DNA from: Rhodococcus sp. ABRD24
GTDB lineage: Bacteria > Actinomycetota > Actinomycetes > Mycobacteriales > Mycobacteriaceae
Assembly (NCBI RefSeq): GCF_004328705.1
Contig: NZ_CP035319.1
Coordinates: forward strand, 2,542,001-2,606,000
Reading direction: 5' to 3'
Length of the DNA stretch: 64,000 nt
The translations under genes and the position numbers were made by a program. A model generated the notes under the pieces. The model searched no databases, was not told where the DNA came from, and saw only the letters and a list, made by a program, of their open reading frames with translations. Position 1 is the first letter of the stretch. Each line of letters opens with the position of its first letter. This document shows, piece after piece, positions 26,884 through 34,897 of this stretch.

Positions 26884-28413
26884 ATGGCCACTGTTGGAGC
26901 GCAACTCACACTGAACGCGCGGCGTCATCCCGACCGAACTGCACTGATCTTCGAAGGCACAGAACGTAGCTACCGGCAGCTCGACGACGAGGTCAACCGC
27001 CACGCCCACGCCCTCATCGAGCTCGGGGTGCGCAAGGGCGACCGCGTTGCGTTGATGTCGAACAACTCCGATCTTTTCATCGTCGCGATGTATGCGGCGT
27101 ACAAGATCGGCGCGATCTTCGTTCCGGTCAATCCGCGCAGCACCTCCCGCGAACTGCGATACATCCTGGACGATTCCGGCGCCAAGGTGCTTCTGTTCGG
27201 TTCCGCGGTGATCGACGCCGTCACCGGCCTCGACAAGCTCGAGCCGACGGCAGTCCCGCTCACCATCCTGGGCCTCGACAATGCCCAGAACGCGTTCCCG
27301 CACATCGGCGAGCTCGCGGCATCGATGCCGGATACGGAACCCGGTGTCGAGGTGCGCGAGGACGACGACTGCATCATCATCTACACATCCGGCACCACCG
27401 GACAGCCCAAGGGCGCGCTGTTCGATCATCACCGGATCCTCTGGGTGGGGCACTCGGTCACCACGATCGGCATGAATTCGTTCGACCGCAATCTGCATGT
27501 TGCGCCGATGTACCACTGCGCCGAACTGGTCCTCTTCGTGATTGCCGGCTTCTCCATCGGCACCACCCACGTGGTGCTGCCGGCGTTCGAGCCCACGGCC
27601 GTGCTGGACGCCATCACGAAGCATCGGATCACCGTGTTCCTCGGCGTGCCCACCATGTATCAGCTGATGCTGACCGTCCCCGACCTGGCGGAGCGGGATC
27701 TCTCGTCCTGGCGTCTCGGCTTCTTCGGTGCGGCTCCGATGCCGCCGAGTGCGGTGGCAAAGCTCGTCGCAACCCTGCCCGACGTCGCCTTCTACCAGCT
27801 GTGCGGCCAGACCGAGGGCGGCCCCACCGGCATCTACCTGACGCCCGAAGAGGTCGAGGCACGCCCGGACGCAACCGGGCGGTCGGCCATCAGCAACGCC
27901 GAAGTCCGGCTGGTGGACGCCGACGGCAACGACGTCGCCACGGGTGAGACCGGCGAGATGATCGTCCGCGGAGAGACCGTCATGAAGTGCTACTGGAACA
28001 ATCCCGAGGCCACCGCGGACACCATTCGCGACGGCTGGCTGCACAGCGGAGACCTCGCGGTGCGTGATGCGGACGGCTTCATCACAATCGTCGATCGCAT
28101 CAAGGACATGATCATCACCGGTGGACGGAACGTCTACTCCGTTGAGGTCGAAAATGCGATGGCCAGTCACCCGGATGTTCAGGATGTGGCCGTCGTGAGC
28201 CGTATCGACGACACGTTCGGCGAAACCATCGTCGCCGTCGCGACGCCGATGCCGGGCCGCGAGATCTCACTCGACGGGCTGCGCGCCCACGCTGCCGAGT
28301 TCATCGCCGACTACAAGCTGCCCCGAGATCTGGTCATTGGCGAAATCCCACGGAACCAGTCCGGAAAGATCCTCAAGCACGTCCTCCGCGCGAAGGTCCG
28401 CGAATCCGACTGA
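26884..28413 (+). CDS. Fatty-acyl/aryl-CoA ligase (AMP-binding)
   Basis: A 509-residue acyl-CoA synthetase that activates a carboxylic acid with ATP and CoA. ATG 26884 follows GAAAGAAAGAG. The P-loop motif IIYTSGTTGQPKG is at about 160-173, YQLCGQTEGG is the A5 region, and GGRNVYSVEVENAM and NQSGKILKHVL (the C-terminal catalytic lysine) complete the adenylation domain. It is the last gene of the operon starting at 23350, which has its own dehydrogenase and hydratases but no thiolase. Confidence 0.93.
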   Translation: MATVGAQLTLNARRHPDRTALIFEGTERSYRQLDDEVNRHAHALIELGVRKGDRVALMSNNSDLFIVAMYAAYKIGAIFVPVNPRSTSRELRYILDDSGAKVLLFGSAVIDAVTGLDKLEPTAVPLTILGLDNAQNAFPHIGELAASMPDTEPGVEVREDDDCIIIYTSGTTGQPKGALFDHHRILWVGHSVTTIGMNSFDRNLHVAPMYHCAELVLFVIAGFSIGTTHVVLPAFEPTAVLDAITKHRITVFLGVPTMYQLMLTVPDLAERDLSSWRLGFFGAAPMPPSAVAKLVATLPDVAFYQLCGQTEGGPTGIYLTPEEVEARPDATGRSAISNAEVRLVDADGNDVATGETGEMIVRGETVMKCYWNNPEATADTIRDGWLHSGDLAVRDADGFITIVDRIKDMIITGGRNVYSVEVENAMASHPDVQDVAVVSRIDDTFGETIVAVATPMPGREISLDGLRAHAAEFIADYKLPRDLVIGEIPRNQSGKILKHVLRAKVRESD

Positions 28414-28470
28414 CGGAACCGACAATCCTGAGCAGACGATCCGCAGGAGGTGGCCCGAAGTAGCGACGCT

Positions 28471-29076
28471 TCAGTTCAGCTCGATGTCGATCGGGTGCGT
28501 CGCAAGAAGTGCGAGGGGGAGCGGCTGTCGACGCAGCACCTGACCCCAGACATCGGTACGCGCCGGGCTGGTCACATCGGAAGCCAACGCCGACAACACG
28601 ATCCAATCATCGTGTTCGATCTCGGCGTCGAGCTGGCCGAGTGTCCACCCGGCGTAGCCGACAAAGATCCGCAGCCCCTCGATCACCGATGCGATGGGCT
28701 CGGGATCGGCATCGAGGTCCACCATGACCACCCGGCCGTCGATCCGGCGCAGTCCCGGAATACCGGCGATGTCGGCACCCGTGCGCAGCGTCGCCAGGCA
28801 CAGCGCAGCGTCACGGGTGACGGGTCCGCCGACGAACAGCGCCTGCGGCCGGGCGGCCAGGGTGGCCCACTGCGGGAGCACCTCCTGCACGGAGGTTTCG
28901 CTGGGCCGGTTGAGGACGACGCCGAGACTGCCGGCGTCGTTGTGTTCGATCACGTAGACGACCGTCCGACGGAACGTCGGCTCGGTCAGATCCGTCGACG
29001 ACACCAGCAGGCTGCCCGGCCGCACCGTCGGCTGTGCCGGGGCAGTGCGGTCCTCAGGTTCCTCCGAGTGCGCCAC
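28471..29076 (-). CDS. yqgE: YqgE/AlgH family protein (UPF0301)
   Basis: A 201-residue cytoplasmic protein of the YqgE/AlgH family, start GTG 29076. Family segments are PGSLLVSSTDLTEPTFRRTV (about 20-40), GVVLNRPSE, LFVGGPV, and the C-terminal GYAGWTLGQLDAEI. The biochemical function is unproven. The M. tuberculosis homologue (Rv0038) lies close to leuS and the MFS gene Rv0037c, both also present in this window, so this is the conserved core here. Confidence 0.92.
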   Translation of the reverse strand: MAHSEEPEDRTAPAQPTVRPGSLLVSSTDLTEPTFRRTVVYVIEHNDAGSLGVVLNRPSETSVQEVLPQWATLAARPQALFVGGPVTRDAALCLATLRTGADIAGIPGLRRIDGRVVMVDLDADPEPIASVIEGLRIFVGYAGWTLGQLDAEIEHDDWIVLSALASDVTSPARTDVWGQVLRRQPLPLALLATHPIDIELN

Positions 29077-29129
29077 CGGGCCATCATCTCATCGACGGGC
29101 CCCGGACGGGAGATGCGAACGCGAACGGA

Positions 29130-29414
29130 TTACACCGAATCGCTCTCGCCGCCGCTCTCGGGCAATGCGACCGTCCCGGACGCGGGCACCCTGCAGGACC
29201 CGGTACGCGGCACCCCGAGCTTGTGCAACACCAGGCTCATCGGACACCAGCCGACGACGCCGTAGAGAACCAGATTTGCGGACGCGAAGGCCGTCAGCGC
29301 ACGCCACTTCGGCGAGTGTGCGCGGCCGAGTAGCAGGCTCGTGCCGACCACGGATCCGCCGAGCAGCGGAACGATGCGCTCGACGGTCCAACCGGAATGC
29401 TTCGGCAATGCCAT
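29130..29414 (-). CDS. DUF2892-type small membrane protein
   Basis: A 94-residue membrane protein with two helices. ATG 29414 follows AGAAGGAG. The motif WCPMSLVLHKLGV near residue 58 is the DUF2892 (YgaP C-terminal-like) signature with its conserved Cys. It ends in a Ser/Glu-rich tail. It lies 23 nt after the rhodanese gene, in the same pairing that YgaP has within one chain (rhodanese plus membrane anchor). It may bring sulfur transfer to the membrane. Confidence 0.85.
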   Translation of the reverse strand: MALPKHSGWTVERIVPLLGGSVVGTSLLLGRAHSPKWRALTAFASANLVLYGVVGWCPMSLVLHKLGVPRTGSCRVPASGTVALPESGGESDSV

Positions 29415-29437
29415 TGTCACGACTCCTTCTGGGACGT

Positions 29438-29827
29438 TCAGTGCGGTGGGGTGATTTCCAGTCCTGCTCGACGCCACGCACCCATCCCGCCGCGCACCGA
29501 ATAGCTCTCGACACCCTGGCGGGACAGCATGCGAGCCGCGCTGGCCGAGCGCCCACCCGAGCGACAGATCGCGACGACCGGTCGGCCGGCCGCAACATCG
29601 AGACCGCTCTCGAGGACCTCGTGCAGCGGCAGGTGGTAGGCATCGGACGCGTGGCCCGAGTCCCATTCGGGCAGCGAGCGCACGTCGAGCAGGACGGCAC
29701 CCTTCCCGACGAGCTCTCTCGCCGCGTGGACATCGACGATGCCGTACGACCTGCGGAAGATGCCGGTGAACTTCGCCAGTAGAGCCACCCTGCTCGCTTT
29801 CTCCAGACCCCTGTGGGGTCGTTTCAT
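29438..29827 (-). CDS. Rhodanese-like sulfurtransferase
   Basis: A single rhodanese domain of about 116-129 residues. The catalytic loop is CRSGGRSA, with the Cys that carries the persulfide, and the domain opens with LVGKGAVLLDVRSLPEWDSG. I chose ATG 29827, but GTG 29788 (before ALLAKFTG) with GGAG upstream is a real alternative, because the operator lies only 10 nt above ATG 29827. The gene forms a pair with the DUF2892 gene. Rhodaneses under CsoR/CstR-type control typically handle sulfide, persulfide or polysulfide stress. Confidence 0.88.
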   Translation of the reverse strand: MKRPHRGLEKASRVALLAKFTGIFRRSYGIVDVHAARELVGKGAVLLDVRSLPEWDSGHASDAYHLPLHEVLESGLDVAAGRPVVAICRSGGRSASAARMLSRQGVESYSVRGGMGAWRRAGLEITPPH

Positions 29828-29836
29828 CCTCACCGT

Positions 29837-29852
29837 ATACCCCAATGGGTAT
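29837..29852 (-). promoter_or_regulatory. CsoR/CstR-type operator ATACCC-CAAT-GGGTAT
   Basis: A perfect 6-4-6 inverted repeat immediately upstream of the rhodanese gene. The G/C tracts with ATA/TAT ends match the operator style of CsoR-family repressors, including the persulfide sensor CstR, which controls rhodanese operons in other bacteria. It overlaps a likely -10 (TATAC). No csoR-like gene is in the window. Confidence 0.7.
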
Positions 29853-29887
29853 GTGGTCGACGTGTTGTCGACCACGGTCCGACACCG

Positions 29888-30580
29888 CTACGCCAGCCCG
29901 AGGAGCTGGTCGAGCACCGCCAGATGATGTTCGAACAGCACCGCGGGATCGGCGAAAGTACCGGCGCCATACTGCCCGAACACCTCGAAGTTCACCGCAC
30001 CGAACAGCGCCGCCCAGGCCATGACGCCACGGGCGAGCACCTCGTCGGGCACCGTCAGCTCCATCTCGGCGCGAATTCGATCGAGGTCGGCGGACAGACT
30101 CGGGTCGATCGGCGTCCGCGGCACCGCGAGCGCCCCCGCCGCGTATGCGGCCTCGACGATACTCACGAGCGCGACGATCACGCGTGTACCCGGACCGGTC
30201 GTCCGGTCGGCCGGCGCGTGATACCCGGGCACCGGGCTGCCGAACAGCAGCGCGTACCGGGCGGGTTCGCGGAGCGCCCACGCGCGCACCGCGCAGGCAA
30301 GGGCATGCAGGCGACCGCGGTGGTCGGCGGCAGGGAGCGCAGCGACGGCAGCAGCCACCTCCGCACCGAGTTCCGTGTACCCGTCGATCACGAGGAGCGT
30401 GAGCAGCTCGTCGCGGCTCGCGACGTACCGGTACACCGCCGACGAGACGACGCCGAGATCGCGCGCGACCGCGCGCAGCGACAAGGCTGCCGCACCGCCC
30501 GTGGCCAGGTGCTCGCGTCCGATCCGGGTGATCTCGGCGAGCGTCTGCTCGCGGGCGCGTTCGCGGGGGGTACCGGTCAT
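29888..30580 (-). CDS. TetR-family repressor with WHG-type C-terminal domain
   Basis: A 230-residue TetR protein. ATG 30580 gives MTGTPRERAREQTLAEITR; the longer in-frame starts would read through the operator region. The helix-turn-helix is SLRAVARDLGVVSSAVYRYVASRDEL (about 35-62). The C-terminal domain contains AWALREPARYALLFGSPVPGY, as in WHG-domain regulators. It is divergent from an epimerase gene, with repeated AGAGCA dyads in the gap, so autoregulation and control of the epimerase-MFS pair are likely. Confidence 0.9.
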   Translation of the reverse strand: MTGTPRERAREQTLAEITRIGREHLATGGAAALSLRAVARDLGVVSSAVYRYVASRDELLTLLVIDGYTELGAEVAAAVAALPAADHRGRLHALACAVRAWALREPARYALLFGSPVPGYHAPADRTTGPGTRVIVALVSIVEAAYAAGALAVPRTPIDPSLSADLDRIRAEMELTVPDEVLARGVMAWAALFGAVNFEVFGQYGAGTFADPAVLFEHHLAVLDQLLGLA

Positions 30581-30622
30581 ATGCCCACCCTGCCCGAGAA
30601 ATGAGAGCGCTGTCAACAAAAG

Positions 30623-30635
30623 AGAGCACTGCTCT
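30623..30635. promoter_or_regulatory. TetR operator 1: AGAGCA-C-TGCTCT
   Basis: A perfect 6-1-6 dyad in the tetR-epimerase gap. A related half-site GAGAGCGCT precedes it at 30603-30611. A TTGACAG, which also looks like a -35 box, follows at 30635-30641. Confidence 0.6.
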
Positions 30636-30671
30636 TGACAGGAGTGGATGGACCCATGCATCTTTGAAAAA

Positions 30672-30686
30672 GAGAGCGGTGCTCTC
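30672..30686. promoter_or_regulatory. TetR operator 2: GAGAGC-GGT-GCTCTC
   Basis: A second perfect dyad sharing the GAGAGC half-site with operator 1, 49 bp further on and 34 bp before the epimerase start. Two such dyads beside a divergent tetR gene make a strong operator case. Confidence 0.6.
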
Positions 30687-30720
30687 GAATCTGAAATCCC
30701 TTCGAGAAAGCGGGCACGTC

Positions 30721-31668
30721 ATGTCGAATCTGCAGGTAGTGACCGGCGCGGGACCCGTCGGCTGGACCGTCACCGAGCAACTGGCCGCTGCGGGCCACAA
30801 CGTCCGGGTGCTGACCCGCTCGGGCAGTGGGCCGGACCATCCGCGGATCAACCGCCGGAGAGTGGACGTCTCCGATCCCGCGGCACTCGCGAACGCGCTC
30901 GATGGCGCCGCGGCCGTCTTCCATTGCATCCACGGCTCCAAGTACGACGCCGCAACGTGGGAACGTGAACTCCCGACAGCCGAACAAACGGTGCTCGCCG
31001 CCGCGCAGCAGATCGGCGCCGTCGTGGTGTTCCCGGAGAGTCTGTATTCCTACGGCCGCCCGGACGGGCCGATGACCGAGGACAACCCCCGCACCGCGAC
31101 CACCGGCAAACTCGGGGTCCGGGCGCGCCTGCTCGCGGCCCGTGCGGCGCACCCGACACCAACGGTCAGTGTGGTCGCGTCCGACTTCTTCGGACCGCAC
31201 GTTCGTCACGCACACGCCGGTGAACGAATGGTGCCCGCGGTCCTCAACGGCAAGACGATCCGGGTGATGGGCCGCGCCGACGTCGCCCACTCGTTCACCT
31301 ACGTGCCCGACCTCGCGGCGGCGATGATCACCGCCGCTCACCACCCGGCGCTGTGGAACACGGTGCTGCACGCGCCGACCACGCCCGCGATGACGCAGCG
31401 GCAGCTGGTGGAGGCCTTCGCGCAGGCCGCGCGGGTGCCCGCACCGAAGGTAGGCACCTTGCCCGGATGGCTGCTGCGCACCGTCGGGTCGGTGCACCGA
31501 CCGACCCGAGAGCTGGCCGAAACGCTGTACCAATTCGAGGCGCCGTTCGTGATGGACTCCCGCCGCAGCGAGAACCTGCTCCGACTGGCACCGACCCCGT
31601 TGGAGCAAGCTGCGGAGGCGACGGTCCGGTGGTGGCAGAGCGAGTCGAACACGGTGGCCGCCCGATAG
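30721..31668 (+). CDS. NAD-dependent epimerase/dehydratase family protein (atypical SDR)
   Basis: A 315-residue extended or atypical SDR. ATG 30721 (MSNLQVVTGAGPVGW) opens with the nucleotide motif TGAGPVG in a form close to GxxGxxG. The position of the usual YxxxK is unclear: SLYSYGRPDG near 113 lacks a canonical Lys at +4, so catalytic activity may differ. The C-terminal half has VAHSFTYVPDLAAAM, typical of nucleoside-sugar or NmrA-like epimerases. It is divergent from tetR, and the MFS gene follows at 9 nt. Confidence 0.82.
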   Translation: MSNLQVVTGAGPVGWTVTEQLAAAGHNVRVLTRSGSGPDHPRINRRRVDVSDPAALANALDGAAAVFHCIHGSKYDAATWERELPTAEQTVLAAAQQIGAVVVFPESLYSYGRPDGPMTEDNPRTATTGKLGVRARLLAARAAHPTPTVSVVASDFFGPHVRHAHAGERMVPAVLNGKTIRVMGRADVAHSFTYVPDLAAAMITAAHHPALWNTVLHAPTTPAMTQRQLVEAFAQAARVPAPKVGTLPGWLLRTVGSVHRPTRELAETLYQFEAPFVMDSRRSENLLRLAPTPLEQAAEATVRWWQSESNTVAAR

Positions 31669-31677
31669 GGTCACCGT

Positions 31678-33000
31678 GTGCGCAAATGGAATCCATCGTC
31701 TGTCCGGCAGACGTGCGAGGCCGCCGTCACCACGCTGCGCCACTCGCCGGGCCTCGGGCGGCTCACCACCGTTCGGTTCGCGAGCCAGTTCGGCGACGGG
31801 CTGTTCCAAGCCGCCCTGGGCGGGGCCATCCTGTTCAACCCCGAACGTGAGCCCGAGCCGATCGCAATCGCGGCGGGATTCGCGGTATTGCTGCTTCCGT
31901 ATTCAGTGATCGGACCGTTCGCCGGCGCACTGCTGGACCGCTGGGATCGCCGTGCCGTCCTGCTGTGGGCGAATCTGCTGCGCGGCAGTCTGATCCTCGT
32001 CACCGCGGCATTGCTGTTCGCGGGTGCGAGCGAGACACCACTGCTGTTGCTGGCACTCGCCGCAATCGGCGTCAGCCGCTTCGTGCTGGCTGGCGTCTCG
32101 GCGTCCCTTCCTCACGTTGTCCGCCAAAGCTGGCTTGTGCCAACAAATTCGGTGCTCGCGACCGTGGGTTCGGCGTTTTCCGCGATCGGCGCGGGTACAG
32201 CGGTCGCGGTCATCGAAGTAGTTGGCGAGGGCGATGTCGGCTCCGGCACCGCAGTGGCGGTCGGGGCTCTCGGGTCGGTGATCGCGGCGTGGGCGGTAAG
32301 CAAGTTCGGCCGGCGCGCCCTCGGGCCGGTAGTCGACGATGACGCCGGGTCCACTGCCACACTCGGCACCATCAGCGCCGTCCTCGGCGGGTTGCGTACC
32401 GGCGGCATCGCAGTGTGGCAGTCGCCCGGCGTCACCACCGCGATGATCGGAATCGGTACCCACCGCATCGTCTTCGGCGTGAACACACTCGTGATGGTGC
32501 TGATCCTGCGTGGACCCGATTCCGGGACGGCACTGCCCGGCGGCCTCGCCGGATTCGGTGTCGCGGTGGGGGCCACCGCATCCGGCATGCTGCTGGCCGC
32601 ACTCGCGACGCCATGGATCATTCCGCGTCTCGGCCGACCGCGGACTGTCACCCTCGGGCTGGTCTTCGCGACGGCCGTGCAGCTGACGTTGATCACCACA
32701 CTGTGGCAACCGCTGCTGCTCGTGGGCGCGTTCCTCCTCGGGTTCGCCGGCCAGTCCATCAAACTCACCGGCGACGCCGCCATGCAGATCGAGATCGACG
32801 ACGACCGCCGCGGTCAGGTGTTCGCCTTGCAGGACACGGTTTTCAACATCGCATTCTGTGCGGCTCTGGCCGCGGCGGCCACCGTCATCGAACCCGACGG
32901 ACACTCGCTCGGACTGGTGCTCGCGGCCGGTGGGGTCTACGTGCTGGGCCTGGTTGCCATCGGCGTGAACTCACGACGCCCGATCCCGGAGTCGGGCTAG
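31678..33000 (+). CDS. MFS transporter (Rv0037c-like)
   Basis: A 440-residue transporter with about 12 helices, starting at GTG 31678. PYSVIGPFAGALLDRWDRRAV is the conserved MFS loop 2-3 motif, and a second Asp/Arg-rich loop occurs in the C-terminal half (DDDRRGQVF). The substrate is unknown. In M. tuberculosis a similar gene lies next to yqgE, so this is probably the conserved partner although the tetR-epimerase pair lies between. It converges on the decarboxylase gene with 13 nt between stops. Confidence 0.88.
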   Translation: MRKWNPSSVRQTCEAAVTTLRHSPGLGRLTTVRFASQFGDGLFQAALGGAILFNPEREPEPIAIAAGFAVLLLPYSVIGPFAGALLDRWDRRAVLLWANLLRGSLILVTAALLFAGASETPLLLLALAAIGVSRFVLAGVSASLPHVVRQSWLVPTNSVLATVGSAFSAIGAGTAVAVIEVVGEGDVGSGTAVAVGALGSVIAAWAVSKFGRRALGPVVDDDAGSTATLGTISAVLGGLRTGGIAVWQSPGVTTAMIGIGTHRIVFGVNTLVMVLILRGPDSGTALPGGLAGFGVAVGATASGMLLAALATPWIIPRLGRPRTVTLGLVFATAVQLTLITTLWQPLLLVGAFLLGFAGQSIKLTGDAAMQIEIDDDRRGQVFALQDTVFNIAFCAALAAAATVIEPDGHSLGLVLAAGGVYVLGLVAIGVNSRRPIPESG

Positions 33001-33013
33001 GCGACGACCAACG

Positions 33014-33808
33014 TCATTCGCCTACGACGGTGACGGAACCGAGGTTGGTGAACTCCGCGACGATCGGATGACCCGGTTCGACGAAGACGGCATCCGTCAT
33101 GCCTCCGGTGAGGATGATCCACCCCGCCTCCAGAGCGAGCCCACGCTCAGCGAGAGAGTTTGCGGCGAGAGCCAGCGCCTCGGCGGGATGTCCCTGTACG
33201 GCTGCGCCGGTGGCGCGGTCGACCTCAGCGCCGTCGATCTTGAGAACACACTCCTCGATCACCAGGTCGAGTTCGCTCGGGTCCCGCTCGACATCGCCCA
33301 AGAAGAATCGCGACGAGGACGCGTTGTCGGCGACGACGTCGGGGAGGGTGAACTTGAAGTCGATGTACCGGCTGTCGATGACCTCGATCCCGGCGCGCAC
33401 GGACCGGACGGCAGCCAACGCCGTCTCCGCCGTTACACCGGGACCCTCGAGACGTTCGCCGAGCACGAATACGATCTCGGGCTCGACCCGCGGATGGATC
33501 AACTCGGCCATCGGGATCGGGCTTCCCTCCTCGAGAACCATCCGGTCGGTGAGAACGGCGGTCAGCGGCGAGTTGACGCCCATCCGCTGCTGCTTCGCCA
33601 CCGAGGTCAATCCGAGCTTGACGCCTATCACCTTTTCGCCCTGCGCCACCTTGCGGGCAATCAGTTCGTCCTGAACGAGGTAGGCGGTGGTCAGATCGAG
33701 TCCGGGCCAGTCCTCCGTGACGGGGTGGCGATCGCAGCGAGTTTCCTCGGCGTTCAGCAGCACCTCGGCGGCGGATTCGATAGTCCAGGTCGTGGGGGCA
33801 ACACTCAT
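33014..33808 (-). CDS. amnE: 4-oxalocrotonate decarboxylase
   Basis: A 264-residue enzyme of the hydratase/decarboxylase family that converts 4-oxalocrotonate to 2-oxopent-4-enoate and CO2, using Mg. The segments KLGLTSVAKQQRMGV, LIHPRVEPEIVFV (Glu ligands), EVIDSRYIDFKFTLPD and ADNASSSRF follow the decarboxylase (DmpH type) pattern more closely than the hydratase (DmpE) pattern, and the length is the same as DmpH. It is separated from the other aminophenol genes by the IclR, RpiR and ligase genes. Its start overlaps the stop of a truncated ORF (ATGA). Confidence 0.87.
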   Translation of the reverse strand: MSVAPTTWTIESAAEVLLNAEETRCDRHPVTEDWPGLDLTTAYLVQDELIARKVAQGEKVIGVKLGLTSVAKQQRMGVNSPLTAVLTDRMVLEEGSPIPMAELIHPRVEPEIVFVLGERLEGPGVTAETALAAVRSVRAGIEVIDSRYIDFKFTLPDVVADNASSSRFFLGDVERDPSELDLVIEECVLKIDGAEVDRATGAAVQGHPAEALALAANSLAERGLALEAGWIILTGGMTDAVFVEPGHPIVAEFTNLGSVTVVGE

Positions 33809-33951
33809 GGGATGGCTACTTCCTTACTGGTGGGTCGCGGTGCCACGAGGCCGATCGCGACATCGATCATCAGGTCTTCCCGCTCACCGGACGAGGCAAT
33901 CGGCTCGCGTGAATCATATGCGGCAAGAAGAGCTTTCGCTGTGAGTTCAGT
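33805..33951 (-). pseudogene. Fragment like the N terminus of a 2-oxopent-4-enoate hydratase
   Basis: About 48 codons upstream of the decarboxylase read ELTAKALLAAYDSREPIA, then EREDLMIDVAIGLV, and end at a TGA that overlaps the decarboxylase ATG. The first part fits the usual N terminus of hydratase-family proteins (ALL-AAY-x-RxPI, then DL-xI-xxA). The rest of the gene is missing and there is no clear start codon. It looks like a deletion relic of the next enzyme of the pathway, still coupled to amnE. Confidence 0.5.
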
Positions 33952-34058
33952 ATCGGGGCGCGCCGCGTTCCGTGGGCCCCGTCGAACGGTTGAATCGGCC
34001 GGCGTCGTTATCCGACTGCAGTTTGTACTATGCAGCGGCGCAGCGCGATAATCAATGA

Positions 34059-34838
34059 ATGAGTCCCGAAGAACGGAACAGTTCGGCTTCGCGTGACCAA
34101 CCGACATCGGTCGTTCGGCGGATGTCGGAACTTCTCACGGCATTCGGCCCATCGGACACGTATCTCGGAATCAACGAGCTCGCCCGTCGCACCGGAATAC
34201 CCAAGGCAACCGTGTCGAGACTGATCAAGGACATGGAGCGAGAGCGATTCGTCGAGCGGCGCGGCAGCCAGATCGGACTCGGGCTCAAGCTGTTCGAGCT
34301 CGGCGAACGCGCATCACGGCGCCGTTCGGTCCGCGAGATCGCGCTACCGTTCCTCGCTGATCTCCGCGAGGCCACCGGGCAGACTGTGCATTTGGCGATC
34401 CTCGACGGCACCGAGGTGGTGTACGTCGAGATCCTCCGGGGCCGGGACGCACCGTGGCTACCTTCGGGCGTCGGGGGCCGGCTGCCTGCCCACGCAACCG
34501 GAGTGGGCAAGGTGCTGCTGGCGCATTCACCACCCGAGGTGCTCGACGCCGTCCTGGCCGCGGGACTCACCCCGGTGGGCCCACGCACGGTGACGCTCCC
34601 CGCACCGTTTGTCCGACAGCTCCGCCGTATCGCCGAGACCGGCATCGCGTACGAACACGAGGAATCGGCGCCGGGCGTCGCATGTGTCGCCAGTTCCGTA
34701 CGTGTCGGCGATGATCCGCCGATTGCCGCGGTCTCCGCGTCCGGATGGATCGGCAAGGTCGACATCCGCCGTGTCGCACCCGCGGTTCACACCACCGCAC
34801 TCACGATCGCCCGCGCACTGGCCGCCATCGACGCCTGA
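34059..34838 (+). CDS. IclR-family transcriptional regulator
   Basis: A 259-residue IclR protein with a winged helix at about 15-80 (GINELARRTGIPKATVSRLIKDME) and an effector-binding domain (HLAILDGTEVVYVE, then LPAHATGVGKVLLAH). Such regulators often control aromatic catabolism. It is divergent from the decarboxylase and hydratase fragment, so it probably controls amnE and perhaps the rest of the cluster. The inducer is unknown. Confidence 0.92.
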   Translation: MSPEERNSSASRDQPTSVVRRMSELLTAFGPSDTYLGINELARRTGIPKATVSRLIKDMERERFVERRGSQIGLGLKLFELGERASRRRSVREIALPFLADLREATGQTVHLAILDGTEVVYVEILRGRDAPWLPSGVGGRLPAHATGVGKVLLAHSPPEVLDAVLAAGLTPVGPRTVTLPAPFVRQLRRIAETGIAYEHEESAPGVACVASSVRVGDDPPIAAVSASGWIGKVDIRRVAPAVHTTALTIARALAAIDA

Positions 34839-34897
34839 AGTCCCGCCGTCGAGGCACGTGTCGGTGGCGTCAGCCTGAACCAACCGGCGCGCCGGTT

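Noticed and set aside
25963..28170. 735-codon minus-strand frame across the CoA-ligase and crotonase genes
   Set aside because: Antisense shadow of two genes with full catalytic motifs.
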